From Persicobacter psychrovividus (GTDB taxonomy: Bacteria; Bacteroidota; Bacteroidia; Cytophagales; Cyclobacteriaceae), in assembly GCF_036492425.1 (NCBI RefSeq), contig NZ_AP025292.1, forward strand, positions 620,001-684,000: DNA of 64,000 bases, written 5' to 3'. Position numbers and translations under genes: made by a program. The notes below the pieces were generated by a model. The model saw only the letters and a list, made by a program, of their open reading frames with translations. It did no database searches and was not told the DNA's origin. How positions within the stretch are numbered: the stretch's first letter is position 1; every line of letters starts with the position of its first letter. This document shows positions 28,961-36,211 of the stretch, piece by piece.

Positions 28961-28976
28961 CAATGTCATTAAGTTA
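28961..28976. repeat. Left arm of a 16-bp perfect inverted repeat
   Basis: CAATGTCATTAAGTTA here is the exact reverse complement of 29347-29362. The two arms bracket the nested palindromic element. Confidence 0.7.
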
Positions 28977-29036
28977 AAGGGTATATTGCTTGGCAGTTTG
29001 TATTAATTTGAGTCAATATTTACTAAAGTAAAGAAA

Positions 29037-29229
29037 ATCCCGAAGGGGTGTAATAACTTAGCCCGGGGTGCTAACCCCGGGAAAATGGCTCACGAAATAC
29101 TGAGCCTTGAAAGGGCGTAATATAAATTTCTATACAAATAAAGAATTGCACCCTTTCAGGGTTATTGATTGTAGAGGCGATATTTCGAGGGGTTTTACCC
29201 CTCGCTGTGTTATGTAATCCCTTCGGGAT
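29037..29229. repeat. 193-bp nested palindromic element
   Basis: The outer ends form an imperfect 21-bp inverted repeat (29037-29057 with 29209-29229; ATCCCGAAGGG...). Inside are three more stems: a GCCCGGGG/CCCCGGG hairpin at about 29061-29081, GAAAGGGCGTAAT paired with ATTGCACCCTTTC, and a perfect CGAGGGGT/ACCCCTCG hairpin at 29186-29204. It has no coding capacity. It may be a MITE or REP-type element or a structured RNA. Confidence 0.7.
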
Positions 29230-29346
29230 ATAAAAACGAATAGTTTAAATGCATATAAAATGATCTTGCTAATCATACACCTTCCCATTCCCTAAGATTA
29301 GACATTCAATAGCGCTATAACTACGCTTAAGTTATCGATTATTTCC

Positions 29347-29362
29347 TAACTTAATGACATTG
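29347..29362. repeat. Right arm of a 16-bp perfect inverted repeat
   Basis: TAACTTAATGACATTG is the exact reverse complement of 28961-28976. Confidence 0.7.
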
Positions 29363-29411
29363 CGGATGCGCCTGCGTGTGTATCCTAACCACCCAAATTT
29401 TGTAATGATTC

Positions 29412-29462
29412 GGGCAGACACATCGGTCAGCGCTTTCATGAGCTATACCTGCGTAAGCGCTG
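29412..29462 (+). pseudogene. Remnant of a lipoprotein gene 3' end
   Basis: The bases at 29432-29462 repeat the end of the gene at 28302-28811 and read FHELYLRKR followed by TGA, against FHELYLHKR and TAA in the intact gene. Most differences (CTT to CTA, CTT to CTG, TAA to TGA) are silent, which suggests that this was once coding. Only the tail survives, together with the dispersed repeat that follows both copies. Confidence 0.7.
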
Positions 29463-29474
29463 AGGAAACACATA

Positions 29475-29553
29475 GTGTATTTATTTGTCCGCAGATTGCA
29501 CAGATTTTTTGAAAGGATCTCACTCAGCTATCGCGAGAGTCCCTCTCGTGATA
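29475..29553. repeat. Dispersed intergenic repeat, copy B, with hairpin
   Basis: ATTTGTCCGCAGATTGCAC plus AGATTTTTT is followed by a 25-nt palindrome at 29529-29553 (stem TATCGCGAGAG / CTCTCGTGATA). The same palindrome occurs reverse-complemented at 61032-61056 and 61297-61321. Confidence 0.75.
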
Positions 29554-29635
29554 ACCTTAGTCTGATACAAAATCATGTTAATCCTTTAAATCAAGTTAAT
29601 CATGGTCTTTTGACTCCTCTCAAACCAAAACTTAC

Positions 29636-29667
29636 AAAAAAAAGCGCCTCACTTTCGCGAGGCGCTT
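29636..29667 (-). terminator. Rho-independent terminator of nhaD
   Basis: On the minus strand the stem AAGCGCCTCGC / GTGAGGCGCTT is followed by eight T residues, 28 bp after the nhaD stop. Confidence 0.88.
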
Positions 29668-29694
29668 CTAATCAAAAACAGGTGTTATTATATT

Positions 29695-31068
29695 TTATAG
29701 CCCTACCAAGTAAAGACCCATACCAGCAAAGTAGCCGATCAATACCCATAGAGAGATTTTTTTCATATACCATCCGAAAGGAATTTTTTCCATACCCATC
29801 GCAGCAACACCAGCAGCTGAACCAATGATCAGGATCGATCCACCAGTACCCGCACAGTAAGCCAATAATTCCCAGAACTGACCGTCTTGTACAAAATGAG
29901 CAAGCTCACCAGTAGCACCAGCAGCAGAAATATGGTACATACCCATTGCGGCAGCAACCAACGGCACATTATCAACAATAGAAGAAAGTACCCCAATAGC
30001 ACCATCCATTACAGGAACAGACAAATCTTTAGATTGCATCCATTTGGCCAGTACTTCCAAGTGGCCGGCAGATTGCAAAGAAGCAACGGCCAACAGGATA
30101 CCGAGGAAGAATAAAATGGTAGGAATATCGATGGTTTTTACCAAATCAGAAACCTTCATGTGTGCGTTGAAAGCGTGATCTTCTGGGTGTTTCTTACGGA
30201 TTTGATCAGAGATGATCCACAGAATACCCAAGCCTAACAACATTCCCATAAATGGAGGAAGACCGGTCAATGTTTTGAAGATTGGCACAAATACCAAAGC
30301 GGCAACACCACAAATCAACATGGTCAATTTGATAGATTGAGGGATTTCCACTTTGTCGTGTTGCAGTTCAGCGACCATAGGAGGCATTTTCTTCAGCATG
30401 TAGCTGATACCGACCGTAGGGATGATAGAACTTACAAATGAAGGCAAGAAGATACCCGTGATGATCTTGGCAGCAGTGATTTGGCCACCGATCCAAAGCA
30501 TAATCGTTGTAACGTCTCCGATAGGAGAGAAGGCCCCTCCGGCATTGGCAGCAACCACTACAATAGCGGCCAGCAACCATTTGGTTTCCTGGTGTTTTGT
30601 GAATTTTCTGATCAAGGCAATCATCACGATTGTAGTGGTCAGGTTATCCAAAAGAGCAGACAAGAAGAAAGAAAGGAAGAAAATAATCCATGCCAACACG
30701 AACGGTTTGGTTGTTTCAATGGCATCGGTAATGATTTCAAAACCCTGGTAGCGATCGACCACCTCAACAATCGACATGGCGCCGATCAGGAATACAAGAA
30801 TCTCACAGACTTCCGAAAGGTGTTCCATCAGGGAGTTGTGAGCAATAAAGTTGATCAGCCCACCATGGTGAGGTAAGTGCTGAAAATGTTCAAACTCCGA
30901 GGAGAAGTTCAAACCAATAATTTCTTTGCCAAAAACCACGTAGAGCGTCCACATGACCATAGCCATTACCAAGGCAGTTGCCGCCTTGTCAAGTCCGTTG
31001 GAGTGTTCTGTTGCAATCAGGATGTACCCGATCACAAACACCACCACCATTAAGTAAAATGCCGTCAT
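29695..31068 (-). CDS. nhaD: Na+/H+ antiporter, NhaD family
   Basis: This is an inner-membrane antiporter that expels Na+ in exchange for protons, for pH and salt homeostasis. The 457-residue protein is hydrophobic throughout, with about eleven to twelve membrane segments. Family-typical stretches include ALLDNLTTTIVMIALIRKF, NAGGAFSPIGDVTTIMLW, SSIVDNVPLVAAAMGMY and GTGGSILIIGSAAGVAAMG; these Asp-containing kinks resemble the ArsB/NhaD ion site. It stands alone with its own terminator. NhaD proteins are common in marine and halotolerant bacteria, which fits the proposed habitat. Confidence 0.93.
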   Translation of the reverse strand: MTAFYLMVVVFVIGYILIATEHSNGLDKAATALVMAMVMWTLYVVFGKEIIGLNFSSEFEHFQHLPHHGGLINFIAHNSLMEHLSEVCEILVFLIGAMSIVEVVDRYQGFEIITDAIETTKPFVLAWIIFFLSFFLSALLDNLTTTIVMIALIRKFTKHQETKWLLAAIVVVAANAGGAFSPIGDVTTIMLWIGGQITAAKIITGIFLPSFVSSIIPTVGISYMLKKMPPMVAELQHDKVEIPQSIKLTMLICGVAALVFVPIFKTLTGLPPFMGMLLGLGILWIISDQIRKKHPEDHAFNAHMKVSDLVKTIDIPTILFFLGILLAVASLQSAGHLEVLAKWMQSKDLSVPVMDGAIGVLSSIVDNVPLVAAAMGMYHISAAGATGELAHFVQDGQFWELLAYCAGTGGSILIIGSAAGVAAMGMEKIPFGWYMKKISLWVLIGYFAGMGLYLVGL

Positions 31069-31302
31069 AAAAGTAAGCGTTAACTTCAGCTCAGCAAGTT
31101 TCCCCTCTCAAAGGCTTAATTTTCAGGATTGCACGAGCGGTTGATAAGCTGAAGAAATCTAAATTGTAGTACGTAAATAATGAAATTTTAAGATCAAGGG
31201 TCAAATACTATTCCATATTACATCCTTATTCGTCATAGTAATGTTTTTGGATATAAAAGAAATAGATTTGTTTGAAGTTAAATTTTACTACCTTTTTTGA
31301 CG

Positions 31303-31337
31303 AAAAAAAAGCATCCAATAGATCATTTTGGATGCTG
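31303..31337 (-). terminator. Rho-independent terminator of the first DEAD-box helicase gene
   Basis: On the minus strand the stem AGCATCCAAAA / TTGGATGCT is followed by eight T residues. Confidence 0.85.
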
Positions 31338-31353
31338 ATTCTTATCATTAAAT

Positions 31354-32772
31354 TTATCTTTTTCCTCGGTTTTTCATTCCTCCTTTTTTGCTCGAGGAAG
31401 AACTTCCGCCCCGGCTTTTACTGCGGCTTTTGTTCGGATTGGCCTTGCCTCTTGAGGGGGCAAAGTTTTGCGGGCCTCCTGCGGCACGTTTTTTCTTTTT
31501 CTCCTCGCGGGCTTTTATCACATATTTTTTTTCGTGGAAAGCACCTTTAAAATTGGGGTCCTCTTTCTTTTTCTGTTCATCAATGGTTCGGAGGTATTCC
31601 TGTTGTTCCGGCTTTGGAGTGGGGTGAATGGTCACCTCCGCAGGAATTTCAGCAAGGGGTACCTCCATGCGGATCAGTGCTTCAATTTTTTTGAAGTGGT
31701 ACGCTTCTGCAGGGTTTATGAAGGTGATGGAATTACCTACGGCCTTAGCACGGCCTGTCCGGCCAATGCGGTGAACATAGTCTTCGTAAATTGGTGGAAT
31801 GTCAAAGTTAAATACATGACTGACCATCGAAACATCAATGCCGCGGGAGGATACATCCGTAGTTACCAGCAGGCGAACCTCTCCTGCCTTGAACTCCTCC
31901 ATGGCATTGGTTCGGCTGTTTTGTCCTTTATTGGCATGAATCACCCGAACGGTACCTTTAACCTTGCGCTCAATAAATTTGAAAATATTGTCGGCAGTGG
32001 CGCGGGTGTTAGCGAAAACAATGACCCGCTTAAAAGTTTCCTCATCTTTCAGAAAGTGCCCCAGCAATTCGATTTTTGTACGGAAATTCGGCACGTTATA
32101 GGCAATCTGTTCAACAGTATCCACCGTGGTGGCCTGAGGTGCGATTTCCACTCGCTCAGGGAACTCCAAAAAGTCGTGGGTCAGTTCTTCTACCTTATCT
32201 GGGAAAGTGGCGGAGAAGAGTAGATTTTGGCGTTTTCGGGGGATGATCTCCAGGATTTTCCGGATCTGAGGCATAAAGCCCATGTCCATCATTTTATCCG
32301 CTTCATCCATAATCATGGTCTTGATCTGCTTGGTGATAAAGGCCCCGGAAAGATAGATGTCCATAAAGCGGCCTGGGGTGGCGACGATAATGTCAACACC
32401 AGCTTCACAGGCTTCTTTTTGTTTCTTCGGCCCGGTACCCCCATAAAGTGCCACATGGCGGATGTCGGTATATTTTGCCAGCAGGGAGATGTTTTCATCA
32501 ATCTGCATGGCGAGCTCTCTTGTGGGTGCCAAGATAACCGCGCGGGGGTCGTCGCCCTGTGCATATTTGATTTTCATCAAAAGCGGTAAAACAAAGGCAG
32601 CAGTTTTTCCGGTACCGGTCTGAGCAATGCCCAACACATCATGACCTGCGGTGGTCAGGGGGATTGCCGCCTGCTGAATCTCCGTGGGTGCGGTATATCC
32701 AGCCTCGTCAATGGCATTTAAAAGCTGACGGTTGAGTTTAAATTCCTCGAAACTATTTATTTCTGTTGCCAT
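31354..32772 (-). CDS. rhlE: DEAD-box ATP-dependent RNA helicase (RhlE-like)
   Basis: This cytoplasmic helicase unwinds RNA duplexes, probably during ribosome assembly or RNA decay. All motifs are present in order: Q motif (TEIQQAAIP), I AQTGTGKT, Ia PTRELA, GG, TPGR, II DEAD, III SAT, IV VIVFANT, V TDVSSRGIDV and VI HRIGRTGRA. The core is followed by a Lys/Arg/Ser/Gly-rich tail (about the last 70 residues, e.g. KANPNKSRSKSRGGSSSSSK), probably an RNA-binding extension. At 472 residues it is typical. A second, shorter DEAD-box gene lies at 45012. It is divergent from pyrC, with an 89-bp gap. Confidence 0.9.
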   Translation of the reverse strand: MATEINSFEEFKLNRQLLNAIDEAGYTAPTEIQQAAIPLTTAGHDVLGIAQTGTGKTAAFVLPLLMKIKYAQGDDPRAVILAPTRELAMQIDENISLLAKYTDIRHVALYGGTGPKKQKEACEAGVDIIVATPGRFMDIYLSGAFITKQIKTMIMDEADKMMDMGFMPQIRKILEIIPRKRQNLLFSATFPDKVEELTHDFLEFPERVEIAPQATTVDTVEQIAYNVPNFRTKIELLGHFLKDEETFKRVIVFANTRATADNIFKFIERKVKGTVRVIHANKGQNSRTNAMEEFKAGEVRLLVTTDVSSRGIDVSMVSHVFNFDIPPIYEDYVHRIGRTGRAKAVGNSITFINPAEAYHFKKIEALIRMEVPLAEIPAEVTIHPTPKPEQQEYLRTIDEQKKKEDPNFKGAFHEKKYVIKAREEKKKKRAAGGPQNFAPSRGKANPNKSRSKSRGGSSSSSKKGGMKNRGKR

Positions 32773-32861
32773 GTGTATCTTTGTGCAGTATTTTAGTCTT
32801 GGAACAAAAAGCAGGGCCTTTTGTCTAAGCCTGTGATTTATTTAATATCAATATAAAACCG

Positions 32862-34205
32862 ATGAAGCTTCCTTCAATTCTCATTCAAAACGCAAATATA
32901 GTCAATGAAGACAAGATCTTTCAGGCTGATGTTTTAATCCGTGATGGAAAAATCGCTAAAGTAGGCGAAAACCTTTCTGAAGAATCCTATGACGAGCACC
33001 TCGATGCTACGGGTTTACATCTTTTCCCTGGAATGATCGACGATCAGGTACACTTTCGTGAGCCAGGACTTACCCATAAGGCAGAGATCGGCTCGGAGGC
33101 TCGTGCTGCGGTAGCAGGAGGCATTACCTCTTATATGGAGATGCCGAATACCAATCCACAGACGACCAATCAGGAGGAACTTCAAAAGAAATATGACCGC
33201 GCTGAGCAGGTTTCTTTGGCAAATTACTCTTTTTATATTGGAGCGACCAACGACAACCTCGAAGAAGTTTTGAAAACGGACCCGAAAAAAGTTTGTGGGG
33301 TGAAGGCTTTCATGGGTTCATCGACGGGCAATATGCTGGTGGATAATGAAGTTACCCTGGAGGGGCTGTTCTCCAAGGTGCCCATGCTGATCGCTACCCA
33401 CTGCGAGGACGAAGGGACGATTCGTGCCAATACCGCTGCATATAAAGAAAAGTATGGGGAAGAAGTGCCGATCTCCTGCCACCCGGAGATTCGTTCAGCA
33501 GAGGCCTGCTATAAGTCTTCGTCGATGGCGGTGCGTTTGGCCAAGAAGCACAACACCAGATTGCATATTTTACATATTTCCACGGCCAAGGAGCTTGAGC
33601 TTTTCAGTAACGATAAGCCTTTGGCGGAAAAACGAATTACGGCGGAGGTATGTGCCCATCATATCTGGTTCAGCAAGGAAGATTACGATAAAAAGGGAAC
33701 GCTGATCAAATGGAACCCTGCGGTGAAAGATGCTTCGGACAGAGCGGCGCTTTTGGAGGCGGTAAACAATAATACCATCGATGTGCTGGCCACAGACCAC
33801 GCTCCGCATACTTTAGAGGAAAAAAGCAATACCTACTTTAAAGCGCCATCAGGTGGGCCATTGGTGCAGCATGCGCTGGTTACCTTCCTTGAACTGTACC
33901 ATCAGGGGAAAATGTCCTTGGAGAAAATTGCCGAAAAAACCGCGCACCACCCGTCTATTCTCTTCCAAATAGAGAAAAGAGGCTATATTCGCGAAAATTA
34001 TTTTGCGGATTTGGTTTTGGTAGATTTACAAGATCCATGGACGGTAGATCGCTCAAATGTCCTTTCTAAATGTAAATGGTCGCCTTTTGAGGGTCAAACT
34101 TTTAAGTCAAAGGTTAAACATACATTCGTTTCTGGCCACTGGGCTTTTAAAGATGGAACATTTGATGAATCCGTGAAAGGAAAGCGCATGAGTTTCGAAA
34201 GATAA
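32862..34205 (+). CDS. pyrC: Dihydroorotase
   Basis: This cytoplasmic zinc amidohydrolase catalyses the reversible cyclisation of carbamoyl-aspartate to dihydroorotate in pyrimidine synthesis. The metal and substrate residues are visible: His in DDQVHFREPG, MEMPNTNP, the carboxylated Lys in VKAFMGSSTGN, His in ATHCEDEG, His in LHILHISTAKE, and Asp in ATDHAPHTLEEK. At 447 residues it is a class I (PyrC/AllB-like) enzyme, and all metal ligands are kept, unlike inactive PyrC-prime paralogs. A TATCTTTG box at 32776-32783, inside the 5' end of the divergent helicase gene, may be its -7 element. Confidence 0.94.
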   Translation: MKLPSILIQNANIVNEDKIFQADVLIRDGKIAKVGENLSEESYDEHLDATGLHLFPGMIDDQVHFREPGLTHKAEIGSEARAAVAGGITSYMEMPNTNPQTTNQEELQKKYDRAEQVSLANYSFYIGATNDNLEEVLKTDPKKVCGVKAFMGSSTGNMLVDNEVTLEGLFSKVPMLIATHCEDEGTIRANTAAYKEKYGEEVPISCHPEIRSAEACYKSSSMAVRLAKKHNTRLHILHISTAKELELFSNDKPLAEKRITAEVCAHHIWFSKEDYDKKGTLIKWNPAVKDASDRAALLEAVNNNTIDVLATDHAPHTLEEKSNTYFKAPSGGPLVQHALVTFLELYHQGKMSLEKIAEKTAHHPSILFQIEKRGYIRENYFADLVLVDLQDPWTVDRSNVLSKCKWSPFEGQTFKSKVKHTFVSGHWAFKDGTFDESVKGKRMSFER

Positions 34206-34394
34206 TTTGATTTTTTTTTCGGGAGATCTTTGTGTTTTCAAAAAAAGATACCACCTTTGCAATCCCAAAAGACAACAACGCTTGTCAGCAGGGATTCGAA
34301 AGATGAAAGGTCTCTCGGAAAAATTTAATTTCTTGTTTTTGATTTTTGTATTTAAATTAGATCATTCAAGCATAGGCTGTTTATTTTAAACTTT

Positions 34395-34468
34395 GGTTTG
34401 GTAGTTCAGTTGGTTAGAATGCCTGCCTGTCACGCAGGAGGTCGCGAGTTCGAGTCTCGTCCAGACCG
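34395..34468 (+). tRNA. tRNA-Asp (GTC), array copy 1
   Basis: The acceptor GGTTTGG pairs with CCAGACC (one G-U), the anticodon stem CCTGC/GCAGG frames CTGTCAC, and the anticodon GTC is at 34429-34431. CCA is not encoded. All eight Asp copies in the array are identical in sequence. Confidence 0.97.
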
Positions 34469-34518
34469 CAAGCTAAACGTCGATGTTTATTGATCTTTTT
34501 TATTCAGCACATCCATCT

Positions 34519-34592
34519 GGTTTGGTAGTTCAGTTGGTTAGAATGCCTGCCTGTCACGCAGGAGGTCGCGAGTTCGAGTCTCGTCCAGACCG
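34519..34592 (+). tRNA. tRNA-Asp (GTC), array copy 2
   Basis: Identical to copy 1; separated from it by 50 bp. Confidence 0.97.
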
Positions 34593-34636
34593 CAAAACTT
34601 GTTCGCAAGTTTAGATGTCGCTGAATAATATTTAAT

Positions 34637-34710
34637 GGTTTGGTAGTTCAGTTGGTTAGAATGCCTGCCTGTCACGCAGGAGGTCGCGAGTTCGAGTCTC
34701 GTCCAGACCG
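34637..34710 (+). tRNA. tRNA-Asp (GTC), array copy 3
   Basis: Identical to copy 1. The preceding 44-bp spacer contains a small hairpin (AACTTGTTCGCAAGTT). Confidence 0.97.
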
Positions 34711-34741
34711 CAAATTTCAATAAACAAGGCTTCAGCTTAAT

Positions 34742-34815
34742 GGTTTGGTAGTTCAGTTGGTTAGAATGCCTGCCTGTCACGCAGGAGGTCGCGAGTTCGA
34801 GTCTCGTCCAGACCG
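34742..34815 (+). tRNA. tRNA-Asp (GTC), array copy 4
   Basis: Identical to copy 1; 31-bp spacer before it. Confidence 0.97.
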
Positions 34816-34835
34816 CACTTTAAGTGAAGTAAAAT

Positions 34836-34910
34836 GGTGGTTGTAGCTCAGTTGGTTAGAGCGCTGGTTTGTGGTTCCAGAGGTCGTCGGTTCGAGACCG
34901 ATCTTCCACC
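34836..34910 (+). tRNA. tRNA-His (GTG), array copy 1
   Basis: The anticodon GTG is at 34871-34873. The first base is the His-specific G-1, facing C73. Acceptor positions 5 and 6 (TT) face TT, so two U-U mismatches are present; this is the same in all three His copies. CCA is not encoded. Confidence 0.95.
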
Positions 34911-34949
34911 CGAATATTCAGGAATAGCCTGAGTAGTTTCAAAGATTTT

Positions 34950-35023
34950 GGTTTGGTAGTTCAGTTGGTTAGAATGCCTGCCTGTCACGCAGGAGGTCGC
35001 GAGTTCGAGTCTCGTCCAGACCG
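34950..35023 (+). tRNA. tRNA-Asp (GTC), array copy 5
   Basis: Identical to copy 1. Confidence 0.97.
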
Positions 35024-35060
35024 CAAAATCATACATATTTATTGTATAAATCCGAATATT

Positions 35061-35134
35061 GGTTTGGTAGTTCAGTTGGTTAGAATGCCTGCCTGTCACG
35101 CAGGAGGTCGCGAGTTCGAGTCTCGTCCAGACCG
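35061..35134 (+). tRNA. tRNA-Asp (GTC), array copy 6
   Basis: Identical to copy 1. It is followed by the longest spacer of the array (84 bp). Confidence 0.97.
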
Positions 35135-35218
35135 CACAATATTTAGGTGTCATGCTTTATGCGTCGTGACGGGCACCTATAAGGATATGGCTGATTAACC
35201 TTCAGTCAAAGATTAAAT

Positions 35219-35293
35219 GGTGGTTGTAGCTCAGTTGGTTAGAGCGCTGGTTTGTGGTTCCAGAGGTCGTCGGTTCGAGACCGATCTTCCACC
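35219..35293 (+). tRNA. tRNA-His (GTG), array copy 2
   Basis: Identical to His copy 1. It starts the first of two near-identical His-Asp units, offset by 210 bp. Confidence 0.95.
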
Positions 35294-35318
35294 CAAGAGT
35301 GAAGGCTCTCAAAATACT

Positions 35319-35392
35319 GGTTTGGTAGTTCAGTTGGTTAGAATGCCTGCCTGTCACGCAGGAGGTCGCGAGTTCGAGTCTCGTCCAGACCG
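35319..35392 (+). tRNA. tRNA-Asp (GTC), array copy 7
   Basis: Identical to copy 1. The 25-bp spacer before it (CAAGAGTGAAGGCTCTCAAA...) forms a short hairpin. Confidence 0.97.
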
Positions 35393-35428
35393 CAAAGGTG
35401 TTTCGCCTTTCAAAAAACGAAACAACAT

Positions 35429-35503
35429 GGTGGTTGTAGCTCAGTTGGTTAGAGCGCTGGTTTGTGGTTCCAGAGGTCGTCGGTTCGAGACCGATCTTCC
35501 ACC
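35429..35503 (+). tRNA. tRNA-His (GTG), array copy 3
   Basis: Identical to His copy 1. It starts the second His-Asp unit. Confidence 0.95.
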
Positions 35504-35528
35504 CAAGAGTGAAGACTCTCAAAATACT

Positions 35529-35602
35529 GGTTTGGTAGTTCAGTTGGTTAGAATGCCTGCCTGTCACGCAGGAGGTCGCGAGTTCGAGTCTCGTCCAGAC
35601 CG
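35529..35602 (+). tRNA. tRNA-Asp (GTC), array copy 8
   Basis: Identical to copy 1; the last tRNA of the array. Its 25-bp leading spacer differs from that of copy 7 by one base. Confidence 0.97.
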
Positions 35603-35604
35603 CA

Positions 35605-35635
35605 GAAAGCTCAGAAGAAATTCTGGGCTTTTTTT
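35605..35635 (+). terminator. Rho-independent terminator of the tRNA array
   Basis: The stem AAGCTCAGAA / TTCTGGGCTT with a short loop and seven T residues lies directly after the last tRNA-Asp. No comparable terminator lies inside the array, so it may be one transcript. Confidence 0.88.
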
Positions 35636-35648
35636 GGGTCTATACTTT

Positions 35649-35690
35649 TTTATATTTGTCCACAGATTTTTTCGAGGAGGTCTATCCAAA
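35649..35690. repeat. Dispersed intergenic repeat, copy C (partial)
   Basis: ATATTTGTCCACAGATTTTTT and the following GAGGAGGTCTATC match copy A (28831-28880, TTAGGAGGTCTATC). It lies just after the tRNA terminator. Confidence 0.65.
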
Positions 35691-35874
35691 CCTCGCTCAC
35701 AAATCAATATTCTAAGTAAAATGAAGAATCATGGTCATCCTTAAAATTAAGGTCGTCATGGTCATCATGGTTTATTAGCTTCTCCTGCTATTGGGTGCTT
35801 ATCCACCCACATGACATCAATCATGAATTTAGATTATTATAATTCATCAAATTTTTCTTAGCTTTACACCATGG

Positions 35875-36040
35875 TGCTGATCGTGATATCCTCACGGTCG
35901 GATAATAGGGAATCTGGTGAAAATCCAGAACTGTACCCGCAACTGTAAAATGCCAATCGTGTGGTTGTTATAACCTCTTGCCACTGTCTGAAAAGATGGG
36001 AAGGCGGACAATCACGGCATAAGTCAGGAGACCTGCCATC
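35875..36040 (+). ncRNA. Cobalamin (B12) riboswitch
   Basis: The conserved blocks appear in order: CGGATAATAGGGAATC near 35899, GGTGAAAATCCAGAACTG, CCCGCAACTGTAA, the GCCACTG box, GGGAAGG, and the B12 box AAGTCAGGAGACCTGCC at 36021-36037. It lies about 170 bp upstream of the first lipoprotein start, on the same strand. When cobalamin binds, it should lower expression of the downstream genes. A short stem (TTAAGCTT...AGTTAAGC) just after it may belong to the expression platform. Confidence 0.93.
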
Positions 36041-36211
36041 ATTTGTAAACTTTTAAGCTTCGGGAGTTAAGCATAAAAAATATGGTGGTCTTTTCGCTCT
36101 TTTTCATTAGGGTAGGAGCGCGCTGTTCATTCTTGCTGAAAGGTTTACATATGTTTTTTGAATTTTTGCCAAGCGAATGTTTGGCTTTTCATATTTACAT
36201 AAACCATTATA

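Larger units (their letters stand above)
28812..29635. other. Repeat-rich intergenic region
   Basis: No intact gene is present. The region holds two copies of a dispersed repeat, a remnant of a gene 3' end, a nested palindromic element and a long inverted repeat, listed separately. The open frame at 29475-29828 runs across these repeats and into nhaD and is not credible. Confidence 0.6.

Noticed and set aside
29475-29828. A 117-residue plus-strand frame
   Set aside because: It runs through the dispersed repeat and into the opposite-strand nhaD gene and terminator.
32776-32783. TATCTTTG as a firm pyrC promoter
   Set aside because: The -33 box at the right spacing is not convincing, so it is only mentioned in the pyrC entry.
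34538-35744. Open frames across the tRNA array (e.g. 35217-35744 plus, 34848-35153 minus)
   Set aside because: They are translations of repeated tRNA sequence, a known artefact; the tRNA genes explain the region.
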